Origin: Nonomuraea jabiensis
GTDB taxonomy: Bacteria > Actinomycetota > Actinomycetes > Streptosporangiales > Streptosporangiaceae
Assembly: GCF_014204795.1 (NCBI RefSeq)
Contig: NZ_JACHMB010000001.1
Span: 12,118,501 to 12,182,500, forward strand
Reading direction: 5' to 3'
Length of the DNA stretch: 64,000 nucleotides
Part shown: piece after piece, positions 16,244 through 24,374 of the stretch
Layout: each line of letters begins with the position of its first letter
How positions within the stretch are numbered: position 1 is the stretch's first letter
Position numbers and translations under genes: made by a program
Notes under the pieces: generated by a model
What the model was told of the DNA's origin: nothing
Databases searched by the model: none
Seen by the model: the letters and a program-made list of their open reading frames with translations, nothing else

Positions 16244-18742
16244 TCACAGGAGGCGGCGGACGAGGGGCGGCCTGGTCCGGGTGAGCAGCGCCGCCGCACT
16301 CGCCAGAACGGGCAGCCCCACCACCACGGCGAGGAGAAACGGCCACGGTATCGCGATCGTGGCGGGATCTCCGGCGCCGTGCGTCGTCATCGGCCGGGTC
16401 AGGGCCAGGCCCGTCACCGTCCCCGCGAGCAGCCCCACCAGCGCGCCGAGCCCGGCGATGTAGAGGGCCTGGCCGGCCACGAGCACCCGCATCATCCTGG
16501 GCGGGGCGCCGATGGCCACCATCGTCGCCTGCTCGGGCCGCATGTCGGCGGCCGCCAGGCGAGTGGCGGTCAGCGTGCCGCCGACGACGAGGACGAGGGC
16601 GCCGCCGAGCCAGCCCCACAGGCCGGGCTCGGGCACGTTGCGATAGCCCTCCTCGGAGGCGACCGTGACCCGTGGGGTCACCTTGGCCAGATCACGCCCC
16701 AGCGTCGAGCCCGCCGACGGCCGGTACATGGCGTAGAGCTGGCGCTCCGCCGTCGCGAAACCGGCCTGCTCCACCAGGGCACGCGGCAGCAGGGCGCCGC
16801 CCTGGTGCTCGTCCGCGGGTGTGGCCAGCACCGCGGGCACGTCGAGCCTGCGCGCGGGGCCGGACGTGGAGCTCGCCCGCAGCGCGAGCTTGCCGTCCCG
16901 CAGCGCGGCCGCGTCGAACACCACGGCCTTGCCGCTCGCCAGCGCCGCGGCCGCCCGCGGATCATGGCGCCCCTGCAGGAGCGTGAGCAGGCTCTGGTCT
17001 CCGATGGCCGCCGTACGGCGCGTTCGGATGCCGTTCCATCGCACCGTGTACCGCAACGCGTAGCGGTGGCCCTGGGCGTCCCTCGCCTGGTAGCCGGCGG
17101 CCAGCGGCACGCCCGGCAACTGGCGGGCGGCTTCGGCGCGGAGCCTGCTCCAGGCGGGGTCGCCGATGTTCCCGGCCCAGATCGCCAGCATGCCGGTCGG
17201 GCGCGCCGAGGTGTAGGCGTTGCGCTGGTCCATGTACTCGCTGTAGGCGCCGATGCCCAGCGCCACGACCGCGGCCGTAACCGCCATGACGGCCGCCACG
17301 GCGCTCGCCGTACGGGATCGGTGGCGGACCGCGTCACGTACGGACAGCCGCAGCGGGAGCCGCAGCCGCGCGGCCGGCCGGCCCGTGGCGCGGACCAGCC
17401 ACGGCGTCAGCACCACCAGCCCGAGCAGGACCAGCACCGCGGAGGCGAGCACCCACGCCGAGCCCGGCTGGCGCCGCGCCACCACGGTCGCCGCCAGCCC
17501 GGCCAGCACCAGCGCTGCCCCTACCAGCGGCCATCCCGGCCGGTCGGCCACCGCGGGCGCCCGGCCGGCCAGCACCGCCGCGCTGTTCTGCCGAGCCGCC
17601 TGTACGGCCGGCACCAGCGCCGCCACGATCCCGGCGAGCAGGCCCAGCGCGGCGACGGCCAGCACCGGCGGCCACGGCACCTCCGGCGGGCCGGAAGTGC
17701 CTCCCCATCGGGCCACGATCGGGGCGCCGAGCGTTCCCGCCCCGATGCCCAGCACCGTCGCCACGAACGCGGCGGCGCCGCCGAGGACCAGCCCGTCGGC
17801 CAGCACGATCGTCCGCAGCTGCGCGGCCGACCCGCCCTGGGCGGCGATCTCGGCCAGTTCCCGGCGCCGCCTCCTGAGCCCGACCGCGAAAGCGGGTCCG
17901 GCCAGCAGCACAGTCTCCAGCACCACCATGATCACCATGGTGCCGACCCCGACCGTGTTCTGGACGTCGGAGGCCGGGGCACGAGCCCACGAGCGAGGGT
18001 CCGTCATCATGGCGCGCGAGGTGACGTACAGTCCGGCGCCGTTCAGCGCGGACACGCCGGTCCAGGACACGGGCGCGGCGGTGTCGGCCAGCCAGCCGGT
18101 GCCGTGCTCGCCCGGGGACCAGAACTCCTCCACCGACGCCAGCGGGAGATCGGGGCCGACGACCTGCCGGAGAGAGGGCCGGAACGGGTGCTCGACCACG
18201 CCCACCACCGTCAGCGGCGCCGCGCCGGACGGCCGCAGCTGATCGCCGGGCCGCAGGCCGAACGCGGAGGTCACCACGGCCTCGCGGGCGGCCGCGGGCA
18301 ACCTGCCCTCGCTCAGCGTCCACATCCCCTTGGTGAGGGGATCGCGCAGGTCGGTCCTCAGCGCCTCGACCCGCTCGCCGCCCAGTTGGAGCACACCGGT
18401 ATCGAAGGGGATCAACCGGGTGCCCGGTCCGAGCAGCGCCCCCACTTCGGCGGCGCTGCGCCCGGGCGCGGTCGCCCCGTCGCCGCCCGTGCTCCAGCTC
18501 GTCCCGTTCGGCCGCTGGCGCAGCACCGTACCGTCGGGTACCCGCATGAGGCGGGCGTCGGCCGCGCCGAACTCGGCCACCAGCCCCTCCCGCGGGCTGA
18601 CGTTCATGGTCGCGTTGAGGGTGAGCACCGCCGTGATCGCCAGGACCGGCAGGCCGATCATCACCATGATGAGCGCGCTCCGCCCCCTGGCACGCCACGC
18701 GGTGCGGCGGGCGATGCGCAGCGCGACCGGAACGGCGCTCAT
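16244..18742 (-). CDS. FtsX-like ABC transporter permease
   Basis: An 832-residue membrane protein with the layout of MacB/FtsX-type permeases: an N-terminal helix (SALIMVMIGLPVLAITAVL), a large extracellular region, a first FtsX domain of three helices (about 255-400), a long second extracellular region, and a final FtsX domain (about 690-820). It overlaps the ATPase gene by four bases (ATGA). Such pairs often export peptides or lipids or act in resistance to cell-envelope antibiotics. No periplasmic partner is encoded here, and the substrate is unknown. It belongs to the PadR-ATPase-permease operon. Confidence 0.88.
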   Translation of the reverse strand: MSAVPVALRIARRTAWRARGRSALIMVMIGLPVLAITAVLTLNATMNVSPREGLVAEFGAADARLMRVPDGTVLRQRPNGTSWSTGGDGATAPGRSAAEVGALLGPGTRLIPFDTGVLQLGGERVEALRTDLRDPLTKGMWTLSEGRLPAAAREAVVTSAFGLRPGDQLRPSGAAPLTVVGVVEHPFRPSLRQVVGPDLPLASVEEFWSPGEHGTGWLADTAAPVSWTGVSALNGAGLYVTSRAMMTDPRSWARAPASDVQNTVGVGTMVIMVVLETVLLAGPAFAVGLRRRRRELAEIAAQGGSAAQLRTIVLADGLVLGGAAAFVATVLGIGAGTLGAPIVARWGGTSGPPEVPWPPVLAVAALGLLAGIVAALVPAVQAARQNSAAVLAGRAPAVADRPGWPLVGAALVLAGLAATVVARRQPGSAWVLASAVLVLLGLVVLTPWLVRATGRPAARLRLPLRLSVRDAVRHRSRTASAVAAVMAVTAAVVALGIGAYSEYMDQRNAYTSARPTGMLAIWAGNIGDPAWSRLRAEAARQLPGVPLAAGYQARDAQGHRYALRYTVRWNGIRTRRTAAIGDQSLLTLLQGRHDPRAAAALASGKAVVFDAAALRDGKLALRASSTSGPARRLDVPAVLATPADEHQGGALLPRALVEQAGFATAERQLYAMYRPSAGSTLGRDLAKVTPRVTVASEEGYRNVPEPGLWGWLGGALVLVVGGTLTATRLAAADMRPEQATMVAIGAPPRMMRVLVAGQALYIAGLGALVGLLAGTVTGLALTRPMTTHGAGDPATIAIPWPFLLAVVVGLPVLASAAALLTRTRPPLVRRLL

Positions 18743-19431
18743 CGGGCACTCTCCAGCGGCACGTCCGTGGAGTCCGCGACCATCCCGTCACGGAGGAACA
18801 CCACCCGATCGGCCCAGGCGGCGTAGCGCGGCTCGTGGGTGACGAGCAGCACCGCCGCGCCCGCGTCGCAGCGGGCGCGTAAGACCTGCAGGATCTCGTC
18901 GCCGGTGCGGGTGTCGAGCGCACCGGTCGGCTCGTCGGCCAGCACCAGGCGGCGCTCGCCCACCAGGGCGCGGGCGATCGCCACCCGCTGGCGCTGGCCA
19001 CCGGACAGCTCGTCGGGGAAGCGGTCGGCCAGCTCTTCCACGCCGATCTCCGCCAGCACGACCATGGCCTCCTCGCGGGCGCGGCGCGGGCGCACGCCGT
19101 CGAGCTCGCGCGGCAGCATCACGTTCTCCACCGCCGTCAGCGACGGGATCAGGTTGAGGTCCTGGAAGACGTAGCCGACGCTGCGACGCCGTAACGCCGC
19201 CAGATCGCGTACGGCGGCCAGGTCCTGGTCGTCGATGTGCACCGTGCCCGACGTGGGCCGCTCCAGCCCGCCCACGAGGTTGAGCAGGGTCGACTTGCCC
19301 GACCCGGACGGGCCCATGACCGCGACCAGCTCCCCCGCGCCGACCTCCAGGCTCACGCCCTTGAGAGCGTGTACGGCTGTCGCCCCTTCGCCATGGACTC
19401 TGGCCACCTCGGCCAGCCGTACGACCGTCAT
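18739..19431 (-). CDS. ABC transporter ATP-binding protein (MacB/LolD type)
   Basis: A 230-residue ATPase. Walker A is GPSGSGKSTLL, the signature is LSGGQRQRVAIARAL, Walker B is LVLADEPTGALD, and the switch histidine is in LLVTHEPR. It is the partner of the FtsX-like permease. AAGGAGG precedes the ATG at 19431, and it overlaps the end of the PadR gene and the start of the permease gene by four bases each, so the three are made from one message. Confidence 0.93.
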   Translation of the reverse strand: MTVVRLAEVARVHGEGATAVHALKGVSLEVGAGELVAVMGPSGSGKSTLLNLVGGLERPTSGTVHIDDQDLAAVRDLAALRRRSVGYVFQDLNLIPSLTAVENVMLPRELDGVRPRRAREEAMVVLAEIGVEELADRFPDELSGGQRQRVAIARALVGERRLVLADEPTGALDTRTGDEILQVLRARCDAGAAVLLVTHEPRYAAWADRVVFLRDGMVADSTDVPLESAR

Positions 19432-19937
19432 GTTTCCTCCTTGAGAACGGCCTCGCAGTGGTCCAGCCACCGTTGCTCGGCCTCGGCCCGGAAAATCATC
19501 GAATCGAGCACCAGCCGCTGGGCCGCGCCTCCCGTCGCGGCCCGCTTGGCCTTGGTCAGCTGCTGGAGGGCGCGCATGGTCGCCGTACGCTGCCGGCGGA
19601 TGACCTCGGCGACGTCCACCTCCTTGGCCTCGACGGCCATGGCCAGCTTGATGACCAGCTCGTCCCGCGGCCGGTCGGACTGGACGATGGGGGTGCCGAA
19701 CCATCGCGCCAGCTCCGCCCGGCCGTCCGCGGTGAGCGTGTACACGACCCGGCCCTGCTCGTCCGACTCGCCCGGCTCGACCAGGCCGTCGCGCTCCAGG
19801 CGGGACAGCGTCGTGTAGACCTGGCCGATGTTCAGCGGCCAGGTCGCCCCCGTCGACGCCTCGAACTCCACCCGCAGCTGGTAGCCGTGCCGAGGCCCTC
19901 TGCTGAGCAGAGCCAGCAAACCGTGCCTGATCGACAT
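19428..19937 (-). CDS. PadR family regulator of the ABC operon
   Basis: A 169-residue PadR repressor: winged helix from SIRHGLLALLSRGPRHGYQL to GRVVYTLTADGRAEL, and a C-terminal coiled helix region (Vir_act_alpha_C-like, ELVIKLAMAVEAKEVD) used for dimerisation. The start at 19937 (MSIRHG) matches the family start better than the longer frame. It has no Shine-Dalgarno, so it may be leaderless. It is the first gene of the operon with the ATPase and FtsX permease, and ATGCAT repeats directly upstream suggest autorepression released by the exported compound. Confidence 0.88.
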   Translation of the reverse strand: MSIRHGLLALLSRGPRHGYQLRVEFEASTGATWPLNIGQVYTTLSRLERDGLVEPGESDEQGRVVYTLTADGRAELARWFGTPIVQSDRPRDELVIKLAMAVEAKEVDVAEVIRRQRTATMRALQQLTKAKRAATGGAAQRLVLDSMIFRAEAEQRWLDHCEAVLKEET

Positions 19938-19945
19938 GGATACCA

Positions 19946-19967
19946 AGTATGCATATGCAGTATGCAT
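19946..19967. promoter_or_regulatory. PadR-type operator: doubled AGTATGCAT
   Basis: AGTATGCAT occurs at 19946-19954 and again at 19959-19967, 13 bp apart, and each copy holds the palindrome ATGCAT. Between them TGCATATGCA is also palindromic. The array ends nine bases before the PadR start codon, overlapping the region expected to hold the promoter, so it fits an autorepression site. Confidence 0.55.
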
Positions 19968-20057
19968 CGCTCAAGCGGATCCGCCGCATTCGCGAGTGCA
20001 ACCTGCGCCCCGGCCGGAAGCATCTCCTGGGTGTGAAGTCATCTATCGGGGAGACCT

Positions 20058-20567
20058 ATGAGCCTTGACGAGGAGTACACCGCCTATGTGAGTGGCCGGC
20101 TGTCCTGGCTGAGGAAGATCGCGTACCCGTTGTGCCAGGACTGGCACCGCGCCGACGATCTGGTGCAGACGGCGATAACGCGGCTCTACGTCAAATGGCG
20201 CCAGGCACGGGCCGCGGACGACCTCGACGCCTACGTGCGCACGATGCTGGTCCGGGTCTTCCTCGCCGAGCAGCGAAGGAGCTGGTTCTCCCGGGTACGG
20301 CTGACCTCCAGCCTGTCGGACCGGCCGGCCGAGGGCGGCGACCGGGACCTGGTCATGGACGTCAACCGGGCGCTGGCCGCCGTTCCCGCCCGCCAGCGCG
20401 CCACCCTCGTGCTGCGCTTCCACTGCGACCTGAGCGTGGAGCAGACCGCCCACGCGCTGGGCTGCTCCACCGGAACCGTCAAGAGCCAGACCGCGCGCGG
20501 CCTGGCCACCCTGCGCTCGCTGCTCGGCGCGCCGGAGTCCCGTCTCGCCCGTAAGGAGGAATCATGA
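20058..20567 (+). CDS. SigE-family ECF RNA polymerase sigma factor
   Basis: A 169-residue sigma factor of the actinobacterial SigE (SigE70-type) subfamily. Region 2 is at about 5-75 (YVSGRLSWLRKIAYPLCQDW, then DDLVQTAITRLYVKW) and region 4 at about 105-160 (LPARQ-like VPARQRATLVLRFHCDLS, then the HTH ALGCSTGTVKSQTARGLATL). Its final bases overlap the start of the next gene, a membrane protein of anti-sigma layout. The pair probably answers an extracytoplasmic signal. The regulon is not visible here. Confidence 0.9.
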   Translation: MSLDEEYTAYVSGRLSWLRKIAYPLCQDWHRADDLVQTAITRLYVKWRQARAADDLDAYVRTMLVRVFLAEQRRSWFSRVRLTSSLSDRPAEGGDRDLVMDVNRALAAVPARQRATLVLRFHCDLSVEQTAHALGCSTGTVKSQTARGLATLRSLLGAPESRLARKEES

Positions 20568-21244
20568 TGGATGTCAAAGAGGTGTTCGACTCGCTGGCGC
20601 GGCAGGAGGAGCCGCCGAGCACGACGAACGTGCACCGGGCCATGGCGGCGGGACGCGCCATGCGCCGCCGCCGTCGTGCCACCGTCGCCGCGACGTCGGC
20701 GGCGGGGGTGGCCGCGGCCGTTCTCCTGGCCTGGTCGGTTCAACCATGGGCGGAGCGCCAGAACGGCGTCGTCGCCAGTGCGCCCACCCCGCCCACCCCG
20801 CCCACCGCGCCCTTCACGATCACGGTCACGCCACGGCCCGCCTACAAGGGATTCGCGGAACTGAAGAAGAAGCATCCCCCCAAGGGGAAGATCGCCTCCG
20901 TGGCGCCGCTGTTGATGTGGGTGAGCGACGTGCCCCGCAAGGGCCACCTCCTCCTGTGCGAGAGCGGCCCGAACGGTGGCTCCTGCTCCAGCTTTCCGCC
21001 GCTCACCAAGGAGTTCGCCCGTATCCAGGGCCGGGGCAAGGACATCTGGTTCGGGATCGCCAACGACGACGTTCACGTAGTGACGGCCGTCACCAAGGAC
21101 GGGCGGATGTTTCACGCGAACCTCGCCCGGAACGTCGCCCCCGAGCTCGGGCTCTGGGCCATCGAGTATCCCCCGGGAACGGATGTGCTGAGGCTCGTCA
21201 TCACCGATGCCAAGGGGAAGATCCTGCAGAAGATCCCCGCGTGA
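20567..21244 (+). CDS. Membrane protein, likely partner/anti-sigma of the ECF factor
   Basis: A 225-residue protein: a short acidic cytoplasmic head (DVKEVFDSLARQEEPPS), an Arg-rich stretch (RAMRRRRRATV), one transmembrane helix at about 40-60 (AAGVAAAVLLAWSV), a Pro/Thr linker, and an extracellular domain of about 140 residues with a Cys pair (LLLCESGPNGGSCSSF). Position and layout match the membrane proteins co-made with SigE-family factors, but no zinc-type anti-sigma motif is present, so its role is inferred. AGGAGG lies seven bases before ATG 20567. ATG 20564 is the close alternative. Confidence 0.7.
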   Translation: MDVKEVFDSLARQEEPPSTTNVHRAMAAGRAMRRRRRATVAATSAAGVAAAVLLAWSVQPWAERQNGVVASAPTPPTPPTAPFTITVTPRPAYKGFAELKKKHPPKGKIASVAPLLMWVSDVPRKGHLLLCESGPNGGSCSSFPPLTKEFARIQGRGKDIWFGIANDDVHVVTAVTKDGRMFHANLARNVAPELGLWAIEYPPGTDVLRLVITDAKGKILQKIPA

Positions 21245-21254
21245 CGGACCTGGT

Positions 21255-21790
21255 TCAGACGGCGCGCAGGTACTGCCGCGGATAGCGGTCCCGGAGGGTG
21301 GCCGGTTCGAGGCGCGCGGCCGCGCGCAGCGGCCACGACGGATCTCGCAGCGCCTCCCGCCCCAGGAGGACGACGTCGGCGGAGCCCTCGCTCAGCACCG
21401 TCTCGGCCTGGTCCGGGTCGCTGATCAGGCCGACCGCGCCGACCGGCAGCATCGCCTTGTCACGCACCGTGCAGGAGCCGGGCCAGATCGACCGTCTCCT
21501 CCGGCGTCCAGCCGCCGTCCACCCAGTCGGTGGCCGAGACCCGGACGAGCAGCGGCCGCTCGGCCGGCCAAGCCCCTCGCACGGCATCGACCACCTCCAG
21601 CAGCAGCCGGACCCGGTTGTCGAAGCCGCCGCCGTAGCGGTCCAGCCGCCGTCCGCCGCCGGGATCGAGCCGCTCCCGAGGCCGGGCGGGAACGTCGACG
21701 CCTTGCGTCCGGCATGGCCGAGTTGCACGCCGATCGGCGTGCCGTGCGCGTGCGCGAAAGCCGTGATCCGCCGCCAGCCCGCGACCTGCT
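21255..21790 (-). pseudogene. Decayed NADH:flavin oxidoreductase (OYE/YqjM type)
   Basis: Three pieces of an Old Yellow Enzyme barrel in two frames: ITAFAHAHGTPIGVQLGHAGRKAST-like N-terminal part (about 21660-21790), RYGGGFDNRVRLLLEVVDAVR and LLVRVSATDWVDGGWT (about 21475-21650, other frame), then VGLISDPDQAETVLSEG with GREALRDPSW (21255-21455, first frame). The segment that should join pieces one and two (roughly 100 residues) and much of the barrel between two and three are missing. It is clearly non-functional. Its 5' end abuts the PucR fragment, which marks an old deletion junction. Confidence 0.75.
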
Positions 21791-21796
21791 CGTCCG

Positions 21797-22032
21797 ACCA
21801 CGGAGCCGCCCTGCTGCGGACCCTGCGCACCTACCTCGACTCGGGCCTGGACCGCCACGTGACGGCCCGCGCCCTTACCCTGCACCCCAACACCGTGAGC
21901 CGGCGCCTCCGCCGCGTCGAAGCCCTCACCGGCCTCGACCTGCGCTCCTCCCAGGCCGTGGTCGACGCCCGTGCCGCCCTCATCGTGCTCGACGTGGCGG
22001 AAGGCGCCGACGCGGCGCGTCACCGGGTGTGA
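21797..22032 (+). pseudogene. C-terminal fragment of a PucR/CdaR-type regulator
   Basis: The plus-strand frame ending at 22032 encodes LLRTLRTYLDSGLDRHVTAR, then HPNTVSRRLRRVEALTGLDL, the C-terminal helix-turn-helix of PucR/CdaR regulators, whose full length is usually 380-550 residues. Only about 77 residues are left and no start codon or ribosome site precedes them. Upstream the sequence passes directly into the minus-strand OYE remnant. I infer the two fragments were joined by deletion. Confidence 0.7.
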
Positions 22033-22050
22033 GACCGGCGGCCGGGACCC

Positions 22051-22818
22051 TTACCCGGCGGTGGCGAGCGGCGTCCGGGCGGTGGGCAGGACGACCTGGC
22101 CGGTCACGAACTCGCTCCACAGTCCGAAGGTAAGCCTGTCTCCCGGCTCGGCGTCGGTCTCGGCGAAGCCGACCGTGCGGCCCTGGTGATGCCGGGTGGC
22201 GCCGAAGGAGAGCTGGAACCGCGTGGTGCCGGCACGGTCCTGCGGCGGTACGGACGTGGGCGGCAGGATCTCGTCCAGCGCCCACCGGTAGTCCGCCCGG
22301 TACGGATCCGAGACGCGTTCGAACGTCTGCTCCAGGATCACGCCGGACGCGGGCAGCACCACCAGCACCCCGGGCAGCCGCCCCACCCGCGTGTTGAAGG
22401 CCAGCACCTCCTGCGACTGCCCGTTCGCGGACTCGCCGCGCCCGCCGCCGATCCGCGAGCCCGCCGGGCACGCCTTCGTCCCCTGCTTCTCGATCACGGT
22501 ACGGGCGCAGGTGGGAAAGGCTTCGGGGTTGAAGCGCACCGAGCGGTCGAACAGGAACACGAACCTGCGCGCCCCGGCCGGGACCTCCCCCGTTGCGGCC
22601 CGGCTGCGCCGGTCGAACGCGATCGTCACGCTCCGGCCGGCCCCGCGGGTCGCCGTCACCGTCAGCGAGTCGAGGTTCTCCGTGCCCTCGACATCGGGCT
22701 CGTAGGGGCGCTGCGGCCCGCCGGGGGCGGGATCGGGCGGGGCCGCGCTCGCGGTCGCGGCCGGGGCGAGCATGGACAGGGAAGCGGACACGGTCACCGC
22801 GGCCAGAACTTTCTTCAC
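22051..22818 (-). CDS. Secreted protein of unknown function
   Basis: A 255-residue protein with a clear Sec signal peptide (KKVLAAVTVSASLSMLAPAATASA, cleavage near residue 26), so it is exported. The mature part is rich in beta-type segments (SLTVTATRGAGRSVTIAFD, RFVFLFDRSVRFNPEAFPTC) and has two cysteines placed for one disulphide (PTCARTV and TKACPAG). I do not recognise a catalytic motif. Similar-looking proteins occur singly in actinomycetes. GTG at 22818 is the best start, with GGGAG five bases before it. There is no operon partner. Confidence 0.75.
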   Translation of the reverse strand: MKKVLAAVTVSASLSMLAPAATASAAPPDPAPGGPQRPYEPDVEGTENLDSLTVTATRGAGRSVTIAFDRRSRAATGEVPAGARRFVFLFDRSVRFNPEAFPTCARTVIEKQGTKACPAGSRIGGGRGESANGQSQEVLAFNTRVGRLPGVLVVLPASGVILEQTFERVSDPYRADYRWALDEILPPTSVPPQDRAGTTRFQLSFGATRHHQGRTVGFAETDAEPGDRLTFGLWSEFVTGQVVLPTARTPLATAG

Positions 22819-22931
22819 CAGCACTCCCAGAAGTGATCAACAACGTCGGCGACCACACAATCAACGGGCCCCGAAAAGCCGTGTAAAGCCCGGGAGCGAG
22901 CCTGGTGTCGATCCCCGCCGGGAGCCGTGGC

Positions 22932-24209
22932 TCACGCGGTCACGAAGGTCATCACGCTTCGAGCGGGAAGCGTGACGGTGAAGGAACCGTTCGACACGCC
23001 GGTCGTGCCCTGGGACGCGACGTTCCTGCTCGCGTCGGTCAGCCAGGACGAGACGCTGGAGGCGGTGCCGTTCCTCAGGGTGAACTGCTGGCTCACCGCG
23101 GCGGTCCCCTTGTTGACGGCGACCACGACCGTCGAGTTGCCACCCCGGTAGGCCGACACGTAGACGTTCGACGCCGGGTTCGCCGTCGCCTCGACCCGCA
23201 CGTATCCGGGTCGGACGAACCTGGCGAAGTGCGCCATGTTGGCGCCGCGCTTGCTGATCTGGCCGTCCTCACGCATGGGGCCGTAGCCGCGCCGGATGTA
23301 CCACCAGACGTACGCCTGGAACTCGGCCTCCACCATGGCGCGGTGGATGTGCTCCCCCACGTCGAGCGCCTGGGGCCACAGGTCGGCCGAGTCGCTGCTG
23401 TTGGGGTAGTAGACCTCGGTCATCCACAGCTCCTTGCCCGCGCCCTTCTGCTTGAAGAGGGGGTAGGGGAAGTTCGCGAACGACGTGCCGTAGAGGTGGG
23501 CCCCGATGATGTCCACGTTGGCGAGCGCCGCGGCGTCGTTGAGGATCGGATCCGACATGTTCTTCAGGTACTGGAAGGACTCGGGGGCGATGACCCTGGT
23601 GCCGATCGAGCCGGCGTTCTCCCGCAGGAACCGGACCATCTCGGCGGGAGTCCACCACGTCCAGTCGTGCGCGTAGTCGGGCTCGTTCTGCACCGAGATG
23701 CCGTACAGGTTCACTCCGTTGTTCCGCAGGTAGGTGTTGAAGTCGTTGAGGTGCTGGGCATAGGCGCCGTACATGTCGTACCTGAGGCGTCTGGCGTTGG
23801 TCTGGCTGCCGCGGACGAAGGTCTCCACCATGCGGGCGGGGGGATTCCACGGCGAGGCGATGACGGCCGCCCCCAGCTCGCTCGCGCGCCTGGCCGTCGC
23901 GAGATCGCGGCCCCAGTCCGCCTGGTTCTCCGGGACGGGGATCCTCAGCACGGAGAACCCCAGCCGGCCCTCCCCGGTGCCGAACGCCGTGTCCCGCTGG
24001 GCGGCCGTCAGGTCGCCGATCCAGGCCGCGTGGGTCATGCCGCCGAAGCCCCGTATCGTCTGCCGCTGCGCCGACCGATCGATGACCACCGCGGCGGCAG
24101 CCGTCACGGCGGCTCCGGCGGCCGGCGTCGCGGTCGCGAGGACCGGTACGGCCCCCATCGCCGCCAGGACGGCCCTTCGGCTCAGCACTCCATCACGAGC
24201 TTGCGTCAT
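22932..24209 (-). CDS. Secreted GH30 subfamily 8-like (glucurono)xylanase
   Basis: A 425-residue enzyme with a Tat-type signal (SRRAVLAAMGAVPVLATA, cleaved near residue 35). The (beta/alpha)8 barrel starts QTIRGFGGMTHAAWIGDL. The acid/base is E176 in GISVQNEPDY and the nucleophile is E265 in LWMTEVYYPN. A side beta domain follows (RFVRPGYVRVEATANP), and the C-terminus is ARSVMTFVTA. These features match XynC-like glucuronoxylanases, which cut xylan next to methylglucuronic acid branches. The Arg that binds glucuronate could not be confirmed by eye. ATG 24209 follows GGAGGAG. A CebR-like box and a GAAACTTTC palindrome lie upstream, suggesting control by sugar-responsive LacI proteins encoded elsewhere. 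Confidence 0.9.
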   Translation of the reverse strand: MTQARDGVLSRRAVLAAMGAVPVLATATPAAGAAVTAAAAVVIDRSAQRQTIRGFGGMTHAAWIGDLTAAQRDTAFGTGEGRLGFSVLRIPVPENQADWGRDLATARRASELGAAVIASPWNPPARMVETFVRGSQTNARRLRYDMYGAYAQHLNDFNTYLRNNGVNLYGISVQNEPDYAHDWTWWTPAEMVRFLRENAGSIGTRVIAPESFQYLKNMSDPILNDAAALANVDIIGAHLYGTSFANFPYPLFKQKGAGKELWMTEVYYPNSSDSADLWPQALDVGEHIHRAMVEAEFQAYVWWYIRRGYGPMREDGQISKRGANMAHFARFVRPGYVRVEATANPASNVYVSAYRGGNSTVVVAVNKGTAAVSQQFTLRNGTASSVSSWLTDASRNVASQGTTGVSNGSFTVTLPARSVMTFVTA

Positions 24210-24235
24210 GGCTTCTCCTCCTGGCTCCGGCCTTC

Positions 24236-24249
24236 TGGAAGCGCTCCCA
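24236..24249. promoter_or_regulatory. CebR-like operator before the xylanase gene
   Basis: TGGAAGCGCTCCCA differs by one base from the palindrome TGGGAGCGCTCCCA, the known CebR box of Streptomyces cellulose and xylan genes. It lies 26 bp upstream of the xylanase start codon. A LacI-family repressor of the CebR type is therefore the likely controller. No such gene is adjacent. Confidence 0.7.
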
Positions 24250-24346
24250 TTACTCGCGGAACGTAAAGCCCTTACTGCGGCCCGTCAACCATGCGCGGAT
24301 CGCCGCTCCTGGAGACTGCACATCGCCCCGTCGCGGACGCTGAATT

Positions 24347-24363
24347 CGGTGAAACTTTCACCG
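24347..24363. promoter_or_regulatory. Palindrome CGGTGAAAcTTTCACCG
   Basis: Perfect eight-base arms around a single C. The core GAAACTTTC resembles the inverted repeats reported at Streptomyces xylanase and beta-xylosidase promoters (BxlR type, CGAA-N-TTCG). It is 138 bp upstream of the xylanase start and 12 bp beyond the stop of the minus-strand gene at 24375. It could be an upstream operator for the xylanase or, less likely, part of the transcription end of the neighbour. Confidence 0.5.
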
Positions 24364-24374
24364 GCGAGCGGATC

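Noticed and set aside
16379..18826. Plus-strand frame of 815 codons opposite the FtsX-like permease
   Set aside because: Composition is Arg/His/Gln-rich without any domain; the opposite frame has proper membrane helices and couples to its ATPase.
20567..21244. Classical zinc anti-sigma factor
   Set aside because: The HxxxCxxC motif is absent; only position and the one-helix layout support an anti-sigma role, so it is called a likely partner.
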